From Psettodes erumei (taxonomy: Eukaryota; Chordata; Actinopteri; Pleuronectiformes; Psettodidae), in contig JAFBJZ010000324.1 in NCBI GenBank assembly GCA_016785225.1, positions 457,501 to 521,500 of the forward strand: a stretch of 64,000 nt of DNA. Reading direction: 5' to 3'. Below the pieces are notes generated by a model. It was not told the DNA's origin, did no database searches, and saw only the letters and a program-made list of their open reading frames with translations. Shown here one piece after another: positions 24,105 through 35,146 of this stretch (within the stretch, counting starts at the first letter, position 1; each line of letters starts with the position of its first letter). The translations under genes were made by a program, and so were the position numbers.

Positions 24105-24127
24105 CTTTTGCTCTCATTTTTCATGAG
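24105..24127 (-). other. Possible 23-nt microexon
   Basis: On the minus strand an acceptor (ctttatttcag) precedes 23 bases, followed by a near-ideal donor AAAAG|GTAAGTAAG. One frame is open and contains a start codon (L-M-K-N-E-S-K). Microexons of this size exist in vertebrate neuronal genes, but no flanking exon is linked to this one. Confidence 0.2.
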
Positions 24128-24453
24128 CTGAAATAAAGTTATTTTTTTTTCCATGCAAAAGGCTTATTTCTCCAAATCCGTCTGAGTGAGCACTTCTCCT
24201 TTTTGGAGATAATCCATCCACCTGACAGGTGTGGTATATCTGCACAGCGTGATCGCGGCACAGGTGTTCCTCACCAAGCCACACGTGACGTCAGCAGTGA
24301 TGAATAAATGTAGGATTTTATCCAAACAGCAATTAAAACTAGCGGAGACCGTCTCCTGCATCAGATGCTTTTAATAGGCCACATTAGACATTATTTATGA
24401 TGTGAACTTTGAAATAAAACAAACATTCCTGGCATGATATTAGTTAAACCTAG

Positions 24454-24455
<2 letters not shown>

Positions 24456-24492
<37 letters not shown>
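24456..24492. repeat. (TG)n microsatellite
   Basis: About 17 TG units preceded by AGAG. Confidence 0.95.
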
Positions 24493-24493
<1 letters not shown>

Positions 24494-24499
24494 AGGTGC

Positions 24500-26170
24500 C
24501 TTGATAAATCCTGAGAAGGTCGTTAGTTGATTGTACATGAGTTACATCCATATTTCACCCTCGAGTCCTGCGAGGATTGCATCATGGCTCTTAAAGCTTC
24601 CTTCTTTTTTTTTTTTTTCTCGGGGATCTGAAGTGTGAGTGCAGAGCAGGGTGAAGCTCGTGCTCCATCTCAAGGGCAGTCATGACAGACAGCCAGAGGA
24701 CGGAGCAGAGGATGGATGAGCTCCCAGGAGCCACTGATGCCGCATATCAGGAAGAAGAAGAAAAAAAAAAAAAGTGCTTGACTATTCTCTAAATATCTTA
24801 TTTTCTGATTACTATCAAGCCCGGTTCTGGAAGTCGAGTAATACACCTACTGTATCCCACAGTAATCACACAGTAATCAGTGGATCCCTCCAGTTCACTT
24901 TGATGGTTGTCGTGCGTGGCACAAAGAGCGCACGGACAGATAAGTGATTATTAACTGGGAATGTGATCGTACCGATGGTTAGGCTGACTGGTCATCCATC
25001 AGCAGCATCCAGACGGACCCCACCAAGGTGGAGACGCCGTCCTGATTGGCTCGTCCCTTCCTCCGCTGCAGCGGTTCCCGGCGTTTCTCGGCTTCTGCTC
25101 TGGTTTTAGCTGAAGCTGGAGCTCCGTGGCGTTGCCTCTCATTGCGTTGCCGTTTAACCGCCCTCTTACTTTCTGGACCCGGCTCTCCAGCCGGCCCCGT
25201 TTAGATCTGTTCTGCTGTTCTTTGCTTGATTGTGAGGTCCCAACCTATTGTCCTGATTGAAATTTGAGCTGCTAAATTAACTGTTTGGCTCTGAGCTTTT
25301 GGGCTCAGCCTGCCGTTGTTGAGCCTCCACAGAAAAAAAAAAAAAAAAAAAGAAAAGCACTTTTTTTTTTTTTTCTTTTCGCTTGATACGCAAAGCAGTT
25401 TGTCCTCGGTCTGGATGCAGAGAACTGTCCTGATGCGCCAGCTCGCCCTCACCCAGGCTGCACAGTGTCAGCCAGCCGGACCCAGAACAATCAACCTGCC
25501 ACTCAGCATGCCGGCCCACGCCCGCGCCGCCCACCCCGCCGCCACCCTCACGCCGCATGAAGCCGGCTGATGTATTTTCATGCCTCTGCTCTCCCATTTA
25601 TCCAGAGCTCCACACAAAGCCGTGGAACAGATTCCTCACACCTCTGTGGCATGTAACTTCTTTATTTTTAGTTTCTTTTCGCTGAGAATCAAAAGTAGAA
25701 TTCACCGTCACCGCTGTCGTTTCCGCAGCGACTCGCGCCTCACATTCCCCCCCCCCCTCCGTAAACGCAAGTGTGAAATTCCCTGTGATCGAGCGCAACG
25801 GCTTTTCCCCGGCTCTCCTCCTCTGCCTCGCTCAACGCAACAAGTGTGGCAGTGGGGTTCATAATTTCCATACAACATCTTAGCAATGTACAGAAAGTTT
25901 CCTGGGAAAAACTTTGTAATGTGGTGCTAATTGGGGCAAAAATAGAAATGCCCAGGAAATCATTTAAAATTATCGTTTATTATTAGAAACTTTATTCTAC
26001 TCGTGAGTTGAATTGTATGTGTTTCTGTAGACTTAGCCTTTGATTTACATGTTTCACAGTGACAGAAATACTCTCTGAAGTACCCTTGCTGATTCATTAG
26101 AGGAACAGACTCCCGCTGGGCGTCGGATTCGTTTAAGCACATGTCGAGCCCTTCGTGGTGTGTGTGAACT
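24500..26170. other. Noncoding sequence
   Basis: It contains a T-run (24605-24620), an A-run (24761-24774) and the adjacent A19/T14 tracts described separately. A C-run sits at 25748-25757. Doubled acagtaatca words lie at 24860-24880. No gene is supported. Confidence 0.5.
25333..25374. repeat. A19 ... T14 inverted homopolymer pair
   Basis: An A-run (25333-25351), then GAAAAGCAC, then a T-run (25361-25374). Because only nine bases separate complementary homopolymers, the locus can form a long A:T hairpin and is prone to replication slippage. Confidence 0.85.
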
Positions 26171-26174
26171 TACT

Positions 26175-26270
26175 GGATCTCCTGCGCTCTGGGCTGAAAG
26201 CAGAAGGTGACCGTGCCTTTGCAGCAACGCTCCAACACTGTGGTGCCGCATTTTGCATCGGGCTTAGGGT
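26175..26270 (-). CDS. Candidate internal coding exon, unidentified
   Basis: The minus-strand segment is bounded by a weak acceptor (gcgactgcag) and a strong donor (TCCA|GTAAGTTC). It is open for 96 bases in the phase that would continue the segment at 26600-26691, reading T-L-S-P-M-Q-N-A-A-P-Q-C-W... and ending with a serine/arginine-rich S-P-E-R-R-R-S. No domain is recognised. It may be chance; chance frames of this length are common in this window. Confidence 0.2.
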
Positions 26271-26599
26271 CTGCAGTCGCGGTCGAGTCTTTAGAAAAGC
26301 ATCTGAGGACCAATCTGTTCACGCTGACTATTCAATCATATTTCATCTCGCTAGATTGTGGTCTGTATTTTTCAAGCAGATTGATTTTACTTTTATTTGG
26401 TTATTATGGAAGTTATTTGGTGCAGTCAGCCTTTAAGGAGGGTGACAGCCCTATATCCGACATGCTGCATTGATGTTGTATATAGGAGCTGTGTTTATGT
26501 CACCTATCAACTGTACTGTGCAGAGATGCTTCAATCTTTCCATTTAGAAATGAATGTAGGACATATGGAAGTGTGTGAAAAGGGAAGCAGTTGCAATAC

Positions 26600-26691
26600 C
26601 TTCTTCATAAATTCTGCTTCAAGACCTTCACCTGACAAGTTCCTTATGCTCGGCATCTCTTCTGTGTGGATTTCTTCACCAGCGTAGGATT
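26600..26691 (-). CDS. Candidate internal coding exon, unidentified
   Basis: A good minus-strand acceptor (pyrimidine-rich ...ggcctgtctttggtaccag) precedes 92 bases that are open in one frame, and a plausible donor AAG|GTATTG follows. The 30 complete codons read S-Y-A-G-E-E-I-H-T-E-E-M-P-S-I-R-N-L-S-G..., an acidic, low-hydrophobicity composition that looks more like protein than the surrounding frames. The exon ends in phase 0, matching the start of the candidate exon at 26175-26270; the implied intron is about 329 bp. I do not recognise the protein family. Confidence 0.28.
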
Positions 26692-26779
26692 CTGGTACCA
26701 AAGACAGGCCAGAGGCCAGGGAGAAACATACAGGCGTATGCAATAATTAGATAACACTGATTAAATGCGCTGCATTTTG

Positions 26780-26872
26780 CCCAATGCATGCTGGGATGTG
26801 CTTCAGACCCCTGGGACCCTGAACAGGATAAGCAGTATTGAAAATGGATGAATGATTGAATTAATTAAGTTT
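26780..26872 (+). repeat. Retroposon 3' tail (gaccctgaacaggataagc type)
   Basis: The stretch gggaccctgaacaggataag (26814-26833) followed by aaaatggatgaatga matches the end of a very common fish retroposon that reads '..gcgaccctgaacaggataagcggtatagaaaatggatgga..'. The upstream gccc-aatg-ctgggat words also fit. The short GGAT/GAAT-type end suggests a LINE/SINE 3' terminus. Degraded, no coding capacity. Confidence 0.55.
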
Positions 26873-26879
26873 AAATGAA

Positions 26880-27690
26880 GCAAATGAAATTATGTAATTA
26901 AAGAGGGTGCAGTATGCAGAGCAGCAATCAGAACTTTGAGAGGTATGCATATGGATGATCAGACCAGATAAAGTCGGTTCTGATGGCAGCCTTTCCTTTA
27001 CTTCCTCGTGCGTTCAAGATAATGGATTGGCTTTTTAAAAAAGACTTTCTTTTTTTTCATCAACCTTGAAAGCATAATTGAGTCCTCGAGGCGGTGAACC
27101 TGGAGTCTATTCGGATTTTGGATGAGTGCTGTTTACTAATTTCATCTCCAAGTGGGTGTTCTCTACTATCATCTTCAATAACAGTGGCGCACATTGGGGC
27201 TATTCATAACATTTGTGCTCATTCTTCCCTTAAAACATGGAAACTGCATTTCTTTTCAGTGCTGTTTGGCATTATTAAAATACCCAACTAAATGAACAAA
27301 ATATCAGAGAAAGCCTGCCCCCGGGTGTGAGCCAAACATTGAGAGCCAACCTTGAAAAGGTCACTTTTTGTTCTCATAAAGAAGAAAAAGTACATTTTGA
27401 GGGAAATATTGAATATTGTCCCAACATTTATACCCGTATCTGAATTTAATCCAGATAAATCCCGTGAAAATGCAGTATTTAATGTGCAGGGTTTGTCAGT
27501 AACCTTGAACTGAACTTGTCCTCAGCGGGACTTCAGTTTGCTGGGTCCAGTTTAAATACAGCACAGCCCGAGTAAAAAAACAACAACTCGTACAGCAGTG
27601 CATGTATGACAACAAAACGCAAATAGGATCAGTTGATTTCACTTTGTCATCGTGGTTATCAGCCATGACGCCATCACGGCGTTAAGTTTT
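26880..27690. other. AT-rich noncoding sequence
   Basis: Unique-looking sequence with no repeats or exon-like structure recognisable by eye. Confidence 0.55.
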
Positions 27691-27694
27691 TGTA

Positions 27695-28035
27695 CTTTAT
27701 AGACATTCGTGGTTCCCAGAGGATGAACCCAAATGACTTTGCACACACCCTGACTAACTGTCACGAGTTTTACATTTCTGGTTTGTAGTCAGACAAAGTG
27801 TGGCATTCAGCCAACAGGGCGATCTGTAATCATTTCATTGATCCATTCATCTCGCGCCATCGCTGAGTTTTCAGACTGATCAATACTTCTGACAAAACTT
27901 TTTGAGCACTACTAGGCTCAATTAGCAAGCGCTAGCAGGCGATCGGGCTCGGCTCCGGCTTCGAACAAACTCAACAGCTCAACACGAGGGTTGGTTAGCG
28001 AGCTAGAATTAGCCTTTAGCTCAAAGCTTGTGTTT
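27695..28035 (+). repeat. Percomorph interspersed repeat, degraded copy
   Basis: agacattcgtggttcccaga (27700-27719) followed by ggatgaacccaaatgacttt corresponds to the fish repeat phrase 'gacattcatggtccccagaggatgaatcctaatgactttgg'. About 200 bases on, caattagcaagcgctagcagg and gctagaattagcctttagctcaaagc match its 'gctaattagcaaatgttagc' and 'agcatttagctcaaagcac' blocks. Both blocks are in the same order and orientation. Confidence 0.5.
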
Positions 28036-28259
28036 AAAAGTGGGTAAAAAAGATCCGCTCTTCAAATAAACCCGTTTGTTTGTGATTTTTCTTAGTTTTT
28101 GCTGTTGTTTATGAATCAAACTACTTTTGACAACTCCAGACGAGCGATCGATAAATAGGCAGCGGCTCCTCACCCTCCCATTTTAAAGCTCACGGGACCG
28201 TTGCTTTAACCTCATTAACACGGGAGTGAAGCTACAGTGTACTGTAAGCTCAGAGTCGC

Positions 28260-28400
28260 AGTCCTCGGCATCCCCGTCTGAATAATGATGGAGCTGCTCG
28301 CAGCGCGGCAAAATGAGTATGGATTTATATCTGCTAATAAACACAGGCAGGATAATGGTATTGATTTATGACTGGCTTAATGACACAATGGAACAGAGCC
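28260..28400. promoter_or_regulatory. Candidate conserved noncoding element
   Basis: Contains ctgaataatgatgg, atttatatctgctaataaac, gataatggtattgatttatgac and ggcttaatgac: many CDX/HOX-like TTTAT and homeodomain cores, with no open frame. Conservation not testable here. Confidence 0.25.
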
Positions 28401-29098
28401 TACGGGCTTGTGGAGGATTTGGCCGTGACCCGTGTTTTATGGCTACGTTACAATAATCTGTTGTGTTTTCATGCTGTCAGACAGGTCGTCCGCCACCGCG
28501 ACACGGAGCCGAAGACGATTGATTAATGAGGGCTGAAACCGATAAGCCGCCGGTGTCTCGAAGAAAAACAGGGAGGGGCGGCGAGAGAGAGAGAGAGAGA
28601 GACGGGTCTGCGTGTCCGCGTGTTTGTGTGTTGTCCGGTGTTACCACAAAAGAAGTTCATTAAGTCGTAATCCACTTTGTGTATCCTGGGCCTGTGTGCG
28701 TGCATGTGTGTGCGTGGGATTAATTTTGTGTCACTCCTATTGTAGACCTGCAGGAGTTCTGAGACATCAATAGACCCACTCAATAGACCTAACCCGTCAA
28801 TAGAATGACTTAACCAGAATGGCTTAGTAAATAGTTATATAAGGCTGTTTCTGTGTATGTGTGTTTGTGCGCGCAACTCGTTCTGTGTGAATGTGTCTTT
28901 TGATTCAGTCGGCAAAAAGAAGAAGAAAAAAAAAAGAAGAAGTGGAGCAGCTCTCCCCTCCAACCCAGATGGCAGTAGCGGGGTAGCGCGTTATATAAAA
29001 CCTGCTTTCTCTGACAAAAGCAACTTTTAATAGCCTGAGAAAATCATCACATCTTCAGAGACTTCCTGCAACTGGAGCAGAGCGAGGTTATTGAAAGC

Positions 29099-29123
29099 GA
29101 TGATGATGATGATGATGATGATG
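29099..29123. repeat. (GAT)8 microsatellite
   Basis: Eight GAT units. Confidence 0.95.
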
Positions 29124-31024
29124 TGCTCGTGTTTTCAATACACGGGGCATTTCAAAGTGTGAAACTACAAACACAAACACCGGACCCCCTCCCACTCGTA
29201 CTCTGAAGCAGAACGGCTACCAACCGTGTCGTGACAAAATTAATTTCTGAAAGTCAAAATGAAGTTGACAGGTGACGTGAATACATTGATCTCGTGACAC
29301 CGCGACGTTCAGCTGGGAAACCAACACCCCCCCATGGCTCAGAAATGGCTGGATGAACATGACAAAGAGCCCGAGGCCAGTTTTACCATTCGCTTTCCAA
29401 ATAGTGTTGTCTCACCTGGGGGGGATTTCTTTAACACCTTGTCCTGTGCACACTGTTATTATTAGATAGAAATGAATATGTTACAAACAAAGGCCAGAAA
29501 CTGTGAGAATTAGACCAGAACAAAAAAAAAAAGAATGAACTTCAACTGAGCCCAAATTCTGACCTTAACCCTAAACACAAATTTATAAATACAAATACAT
29601 TTTTGAAACATACAAACTGCCCTGAATGTTAATCATTTTAACCAAAACCTCTTTCTTTTTGGTTTTTAACCAAATCACCCCACAACACGGGAGTCAGTGG
29701 ATGAATGATGGACGTTTAGTTCTGCAGGCACGATTGACATTCCTGCGATCACCATGCCGACCGCACGCTCCCTCGAGTGATCCCGAGCGGACGGTTCTGG
29801 ATCGGATTCAGAGCCGTTAAAACCCAGTGGCGGGTGCCTACGCTCATATTAGAGTCAGAATTACAGCCATCATGAATCCAATCATTTGCCAAATTAATTT
29901 CTGTATGATGTAGGAGATGCTGTCGTGTGGGCTGTCAGCGGGTCCATTTCTTTTCTTCCCTTCGCTTGACACGTGGAGCCGGTTTGCTGATCTGCTTTGT
30001 CAGAGCCGCGACGAGGCTCATTGTTCTCATGTACACCCACTGACGTGCAGGAGGAAAATTCATCTTTCAACATCTTTTAAGTGGCGACTGGGTGTTGGTG
30101 GTTAGAGCGCTACCTGCGGCTGCTTCACAATGAAATTTGCAGAAAATTAAAAAGTGCTTTCCGTGTAAATCAGCTGAAATCAAAATTGCCTGCTGTTTTT
30201 TTTTTTTTTTTAAGAAGATGTAATCCAGGCTTCCAATTTATTTCAGAGCTCATATTTGACTCCCCGGTAATTGATGCGTCTTACATTTTGCCTGAAGTGA
30301 ATGATTGCCATACATTCTATTTGCTGAAGTTGCACGAGCTCGTACGCACGAAGCATTCGGAGTCACGCTGAGTTATCGAGAACAAAATTATCACTGTTGT
30401 GTCGCGGCACCTTCACTTTATGCCTGACCTGACATAAACCGTGTCGTAAATCTCACTTTAACCCCGGACCCAAGTCTTGGTCCTTAACTGTCCCTTGATG
30501 AAAAAGCAGAATCTCAAACTGGATTGAGATCAAGCACACGCTCAAATACGGATATATTCTCTATTCTCTGTCTGTCTTAATCTTTTCTATCTAAAGCCCG
30601 CAGTTCATTTGTGTCTCTGCGCTGAAACGAGAGGGATTTGTAGCTGCCAGTCAGGAACAGCCATTTGCATCGGTCTCTGGCTGTTAGGTGAATGGAGAGG
30701 AGCCGTGGTGGGTCTCGGTTTATCTTCAGCTGCTCATCCAGCACCGCTGACCTCTCACCACATTTACCTCGTTCCAATTTTCCCCCCAGCAGACCGGCCG
30801 TGAGCTGAATGAGCGGCGGCCGTCGGGCGAACCTGCGACGGTTAGAACAGAAAGGGAATTTAGAAAAAGAAGAAACAAAGAGTGGGGGGCAGCGCTGGAG
30901 GCAGGAAAATGAGACGGGATCTGTGTTTACTGGCTTTCAGTGACGGCTAATAAGCCGCCTTCAAAGCCGAGCGAGCCAGCGACCGCCTTAATTTAGCTAA
31001 TTGAGCCCAACGCATAAAAAAGAG

Positions 31025-31203
31025 CACTTTAACAGTGTTTAAAAGCCTGCTGAGAGTGAAACAGTTAAAAGTAAAAGAAAACATAGGCTAATTAATGACT
31101 CAGTAGCTAATTGCTAACAGCTAACGTTGGCACACTTTAACGTTTTATAAAGGCAGCTGAGAGTGAAACGGTTAAAAGTCAAATAAAACGGGCTAATTAA
31201 TGG
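31025..31203. repeat. Imperfect tandem duplication, about 107-bp spacing
   Basis: Copy 1 (31025-31098) and copy 2 (31133-31203) share cacttt(aa), ctgagagtgaaac, gttaaaagt and ggctaattaatg in the same order, with scattered substitutions. The spacer carries ttgctaacagctaacg. Confidence 0.75.
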
Positions 31204-31214
31204 TTTAGTGCCAA

Positions 31215-34200
31215 CAACTGATATAATAGCTACTGCACATTTACCAAGGCCAGACGAGAAAACACAACATTCATGTCGCTGAAACAGCAGAGCGTGGTGA
31301 ATGTAACATGCTAGCTTGACTAATTTAACCAGGCCAGATAGATACGGGACCGACGCGACTCGGGTCGAGCGCCGGAGCAAAGAGAAGATAATGAACATGT
31401 TGTTTGCGGGTGACACCCCCAACACTCAACTGTTTTCCTCCGACCCGAGCAACGGGGCAGCAACAGCCGAGCGACCCCCACCCCACCCCCGACGCCGACG
31501 ATGATGCTGGAGGGCCGGTGGCGAGCAGAGCCGCGCCGCTAATGAAGGCGCTCTGTTGTGAGAAGGAGTGTAGCACATTGAGATGTGAGACCTGCTGATG
31601 AGCGCGAGGAAGAGCAGCATGAGAGCAAAATAAAGACAGAGGAAATAAGAAGGCGGCAACACACACACACACACACACACACACGGGCAGTCAGGGCCAC
31701 CCAATGAGTCGTGTGGTTAATGAGACCAGATAAGTTGGTGTGAAGGGACTCACTAATTACAGCACCGGCTCTGCGTCCTTGTCCGTCTCGATAACCCGGC
31801 CTCCTCCCTCATTACTCCAGCCAAATGTCAGTGGACTCCGCGTCTCCTTTCTCCTGCGTGTCAGCGTCGTCTCTCGTCCTCTTAATTGATGTTAGATAAC
31901 GAAGACACGTTTGATACACAGTTAAACATCAGGAAACAGAAGGTACGGCCACAGGATGCGTTGGTTTGTAGCTGTGCTGTGATCAGCATGATGATTGTTT
32001 ACTTAACATTGGCACTAAGTGACATGAGCGACACATTAGACATATTCCACCTTGTTCTTATTGAGCAGACCCACATCGATCAATGAAGGAATCCTGCTAA
32101 CAAGTATTGTGTCTACTTAAAGCTTGATGTATGTCCTTCCTCTGGTCCTCAGAGCTGCAGTATTGACCAGCTGACCGGGGACAGGGACGTCCCGACAACT
32201 CGCCGAGTTTGCTGCCACAGTGAGCGACCCAAAATAACTGGAAACACGTCGGCGCGCCACACTGCTGCACCGGGTGACATGTTTCTTCATTACACACTAG
32301 TTTATTTGACTCAGTCCCACATTCGCTGTCCTAACTGGAGCACGGCTCCTCGGCCCTGATCCACGTGGGACCAGCAAAACAAAGACGGGTTCTGTGGAGG
32401 AGGAGGGACAGAGTTTACTTTAAAAAAACAAACAAACCCTGCCCCCTCCAGACATGTTTTAAAACATATCATGTTCAGTTAGTGTTCATGTCAAACGTCC
32501 GCATGAGGAATAAGTGTGATCTCAGTGACCGTGACGTCCTGTGTTTGCTGGTGTCAGACGGGCTGGTTGGAGAATCGCTCTCCTGGGGTCCGAGTTTACA
32601 TGCAAATAACGTACTGGTGATAATTCTTTCATTTAAATGAATTCATTTGCAAATTTCAATCTTAAACTAAATTTTTTTTTTGCAGTTCTCTTTTCTTCCT
32701 CTGTGGACACAGCACTTCCTGTGTTAGCAACTGAATAATGTAAACAGGCATGCAACCTAATCCAACATAAACCTGATCTCAGGACAGTGGGTGGAGCCTC
32801 TCTGTGGTTTGTGATGAGCAGACACCTGCATTCACTCTGTCCTCTCCACCAGCTGTTTCATGAGGTTGGGAAACTTCCTTTTAAAAAATTCATTTTAATT
32901 TTAGTCTGTGGAGCCGGAAGACCCTGACTGTATCAGCAGTTTCCCCCAACCCCCCCATTCTTGTCCTGTGCTGAGTCGCAAGTCACGCATCCACACACAT
33001 TCGGTGAGACTCAGCTTTTCACAGGAGACGAGAGTTGTTTGCAAAAGATTAGGAAAATATTAACGCCGTGAAGGGAGCCGCGGAGAAGCCGGGGAAAAGC
33101 ATATTTGCATTATTACTTTTGACTGTTTGACTGTGTGGGGCCATGGAGGAGATGATTTGTGTGGCATGAATGCCCCCCCCTTCATTCAAGAAACATGGAG
33201 AGCCGGCACTCAAATAGAGTGAAGTGAAAGTAAAATGGAATCATTTTTTCTCAACTTTCTGCTAAAATGGGCTCAATTTGATCTGATGCTCTCGTTCTGG
33301 ATTGTAATCTCTGTTACCAGCACTTGTTGCACTCAGCTTTTTTTATGAATGGGCAGCGATCAGCTGATTGGAACATGTGTTACTTTGCCTGGATACTACC
33401 AGGTCTTACCTCACCGGCTGAATCAGGAAGTTGGACCGTAAATAGGGCTGTGCTTGTTTTTGCACTGTTGCCGTGTTGGTGCTTTTGGGACCTTGTGCAT
33501 TTCAGGACGGGTAGACGAGGCTGGAGACTGACTTCAGGGGGTCACAAATGTTGACAACCACAGCATCTGAAACATCACGTACCAAGGCAAGAAAATGTGT
33601 CAGAGCTCTGACACACTTGTGCGTCCAAAGATTTGGTTCTTCTTTGACCAACAAAGGAGGAGAAACCAAATTGTTTTGCAGGCGTTTTTCCTACGCTCGC
33701 CCACCTGTGTGTGTTGGATCAGGCCCTTTTGGTCTGATAGTTTGTGGTCTAGTGGCTTTCATCGATTTTTCCTCACCCCCCCCAAGCATAAAGACCAGCA
33801 GGTTCCCCCCGCCCCCCATCTGTTAGACAGCCATGTCGAGACACTCCTCTGTCCTCACCACAAGACGTGCTTTGTCTCTCATCTGCAGAAGCACTTCCTG
33901 TTGGGCTCTTTTTTAAATGCTACTGCAGGTTTTTTGGTGTCTGTCAAGTCGCCCAAACACAGAATATCTGGTATCACAGGATATAGAGTGTCTGTGGTTC
34001 AGTGCAAGCAAACATGAGGTGATAAATACTGGAATGAGTGAAGTAGCTCGGAAACATGAGTGATTTGCATGTTTCAGTCCATTTATTACCTCTACTACTT
34101 ATTTGCGTTGCTGACTGTTTACCAAAGCTCATAATGATGAAGAATGCCTTTGCACAGAGGCAGAATCAGCTTGTTTGTCTAAGTGGGCCCCATAGAAAAG

Positions 34201-34920
34201 CCAGAAGGTGCAGAGCTCTGCTGCCAGCACCTCGTGGTTCCCTCCCCGGGGGCCAGACCTCCTCATCGCCAGTCATGCCCTCTGATCGATCCAGAGCCCG
34301 CTTTGCGGAGGTTCGTGCGCTGGAAACGTTGAACGAGCTTAGCCACCAGTCAGTGGAGAGGCTGCGCGGCAAGAGGAGAACCTCTGCAGCTCATATTTTA
34401 TTCTGCTGCCTTGGGCAGATGAACATGAACATCAGCGAACATGATCTGTGCCTTTAGGCAACTATCAGAAGCCGGGAAGATTCTGAAGGCTGGCATCGAC
34501 AGTGGATCTGCGAGGTGCTGGGTGTCAAGTGTTGAAAGTTTACGGCCAAATTTTGGAGGAGATGGATGAGAGAGCATAAAAAAAAAACAGGAGTAAAATG
34601 ACTCTGGAGAACAGGGGTGGGGAGGAGGACACGTGGGCGACGACGACGAGCCTGCTGCCACCGTCATCTGCACCCAGGGAAATGACGGAAAAGGGATGGA
34701 TGGGAAAACACTGTGGTTGTTATTGTTTTTTGCTTCAGTGCAAATAATCAGCATCTAATGGGCACGAGAGCCCGAATCCACGACACTGAGTCCGGCCCGA
34801 CATCGAGAACTGTAGGACCTCACAACCCAAAACTCTGCACGAAAACATGAAACGGAAGGAATGTGCAAAACCCTGGAGGAGCCGAGCCATTGTGCGTACA
34901 GTAGATTGTACTGAGCGTGC
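31215..34920. other. Noncoding sequence
   Basis: It contains (AC)13 at 31659-31684, a TAAT-rich block at 31700-31790, a POU-like gcatatttgcattattac at 33099-33116 and C-runs (33173-33180, 33776-33783). A segment 33889-34017 has a good acceptor (tctcatctgcag) and an open frame to a stop but no recognisable protein. No gene is supported. Confidence 0.5.
31659..31684. repeat. (AC)13 microsatellite
   Basis: Thirteen AC units. Confidence 0.95.
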
Positions 34921-34922
34921 AG

Positions 34923-34923
<1 letters not shown>

Positions 34924-34954
<31 letters not shown>
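34924..34954. repeat. (TG)n microsatellite
   Basis: About 15 TG units, continuing into TACACACA; inverted relative to the (CA)n array at 35093. Confidence 0.95.
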
Positions 34955-34956
<2 letters not shown>

Positions 34957-35090
34957 ACACAATCCTGTTCCACAGTAAATCTGTTGTCACCACAGATGGT
35001 TCCTGATGAGCAATAGGCATCACAGATTTTCCAACACCAGCCAAAATAAGTCAAGGGCATCCACACACACACACAAGGCTGATTTGGACA

Positions 35091-35092
<2 letters not shown>

Positions 35093-35144
<52 letters not shown>
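35093..35144. repeat. (CA)n microsatellite
   Basis: About 26 CA units, with a shorter (CA)7 satellite at 35061-35075. Confidence 0.95.

Positions 35145-35146
<2 letters not shown>

Larger units (their letters stand above)
28040..31020. other. Noncoding sequence with short arrays and conserved-element-like blocks
   Basis: It has (GA)10 at 28582-28602, a GAAG/A-run at 28914-28942, (GAT)8 at 29099-29123, T-runs near 30198, and three copies of tcaataga within 28766-28803. Blocks at 28260-28400 and 29820-29915 are rich in TTTAT/TAAT words and free of simple sequence. No gene is supported. Confidence 0.5.

Noticed and set aside
29567..29576. Telomere-like taaccctaaa word (also at 44033)
   Set aside because: Single partial units only, no array.
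30088..30122. A-box-like ggtggttagagcgct suggesting a tRNA-derived SINE
   Set aside because: No B box follows at the expected distance and no cloverleaf can be drawn.
33405..33420. Strong minus-strand donor GAG|GTAAGACC
   Set aside because: No acceptor or open frame of credible length precedes it.
33889..34017. Terminal-exon-like segment after tctcatctgcag
   Set aside because: Good acceptor and an open frame of 42 codons, but no similarity recognised and no upstream exon; weaker than the other candidates.
34056..34457. 133-codon open frame with a hydrophobic N-terminus resembling a signal peptide
   Set aside because: No cleavage context, no domain, low-complexity Arg/Ser/Pro body, and no splice or promoter support.
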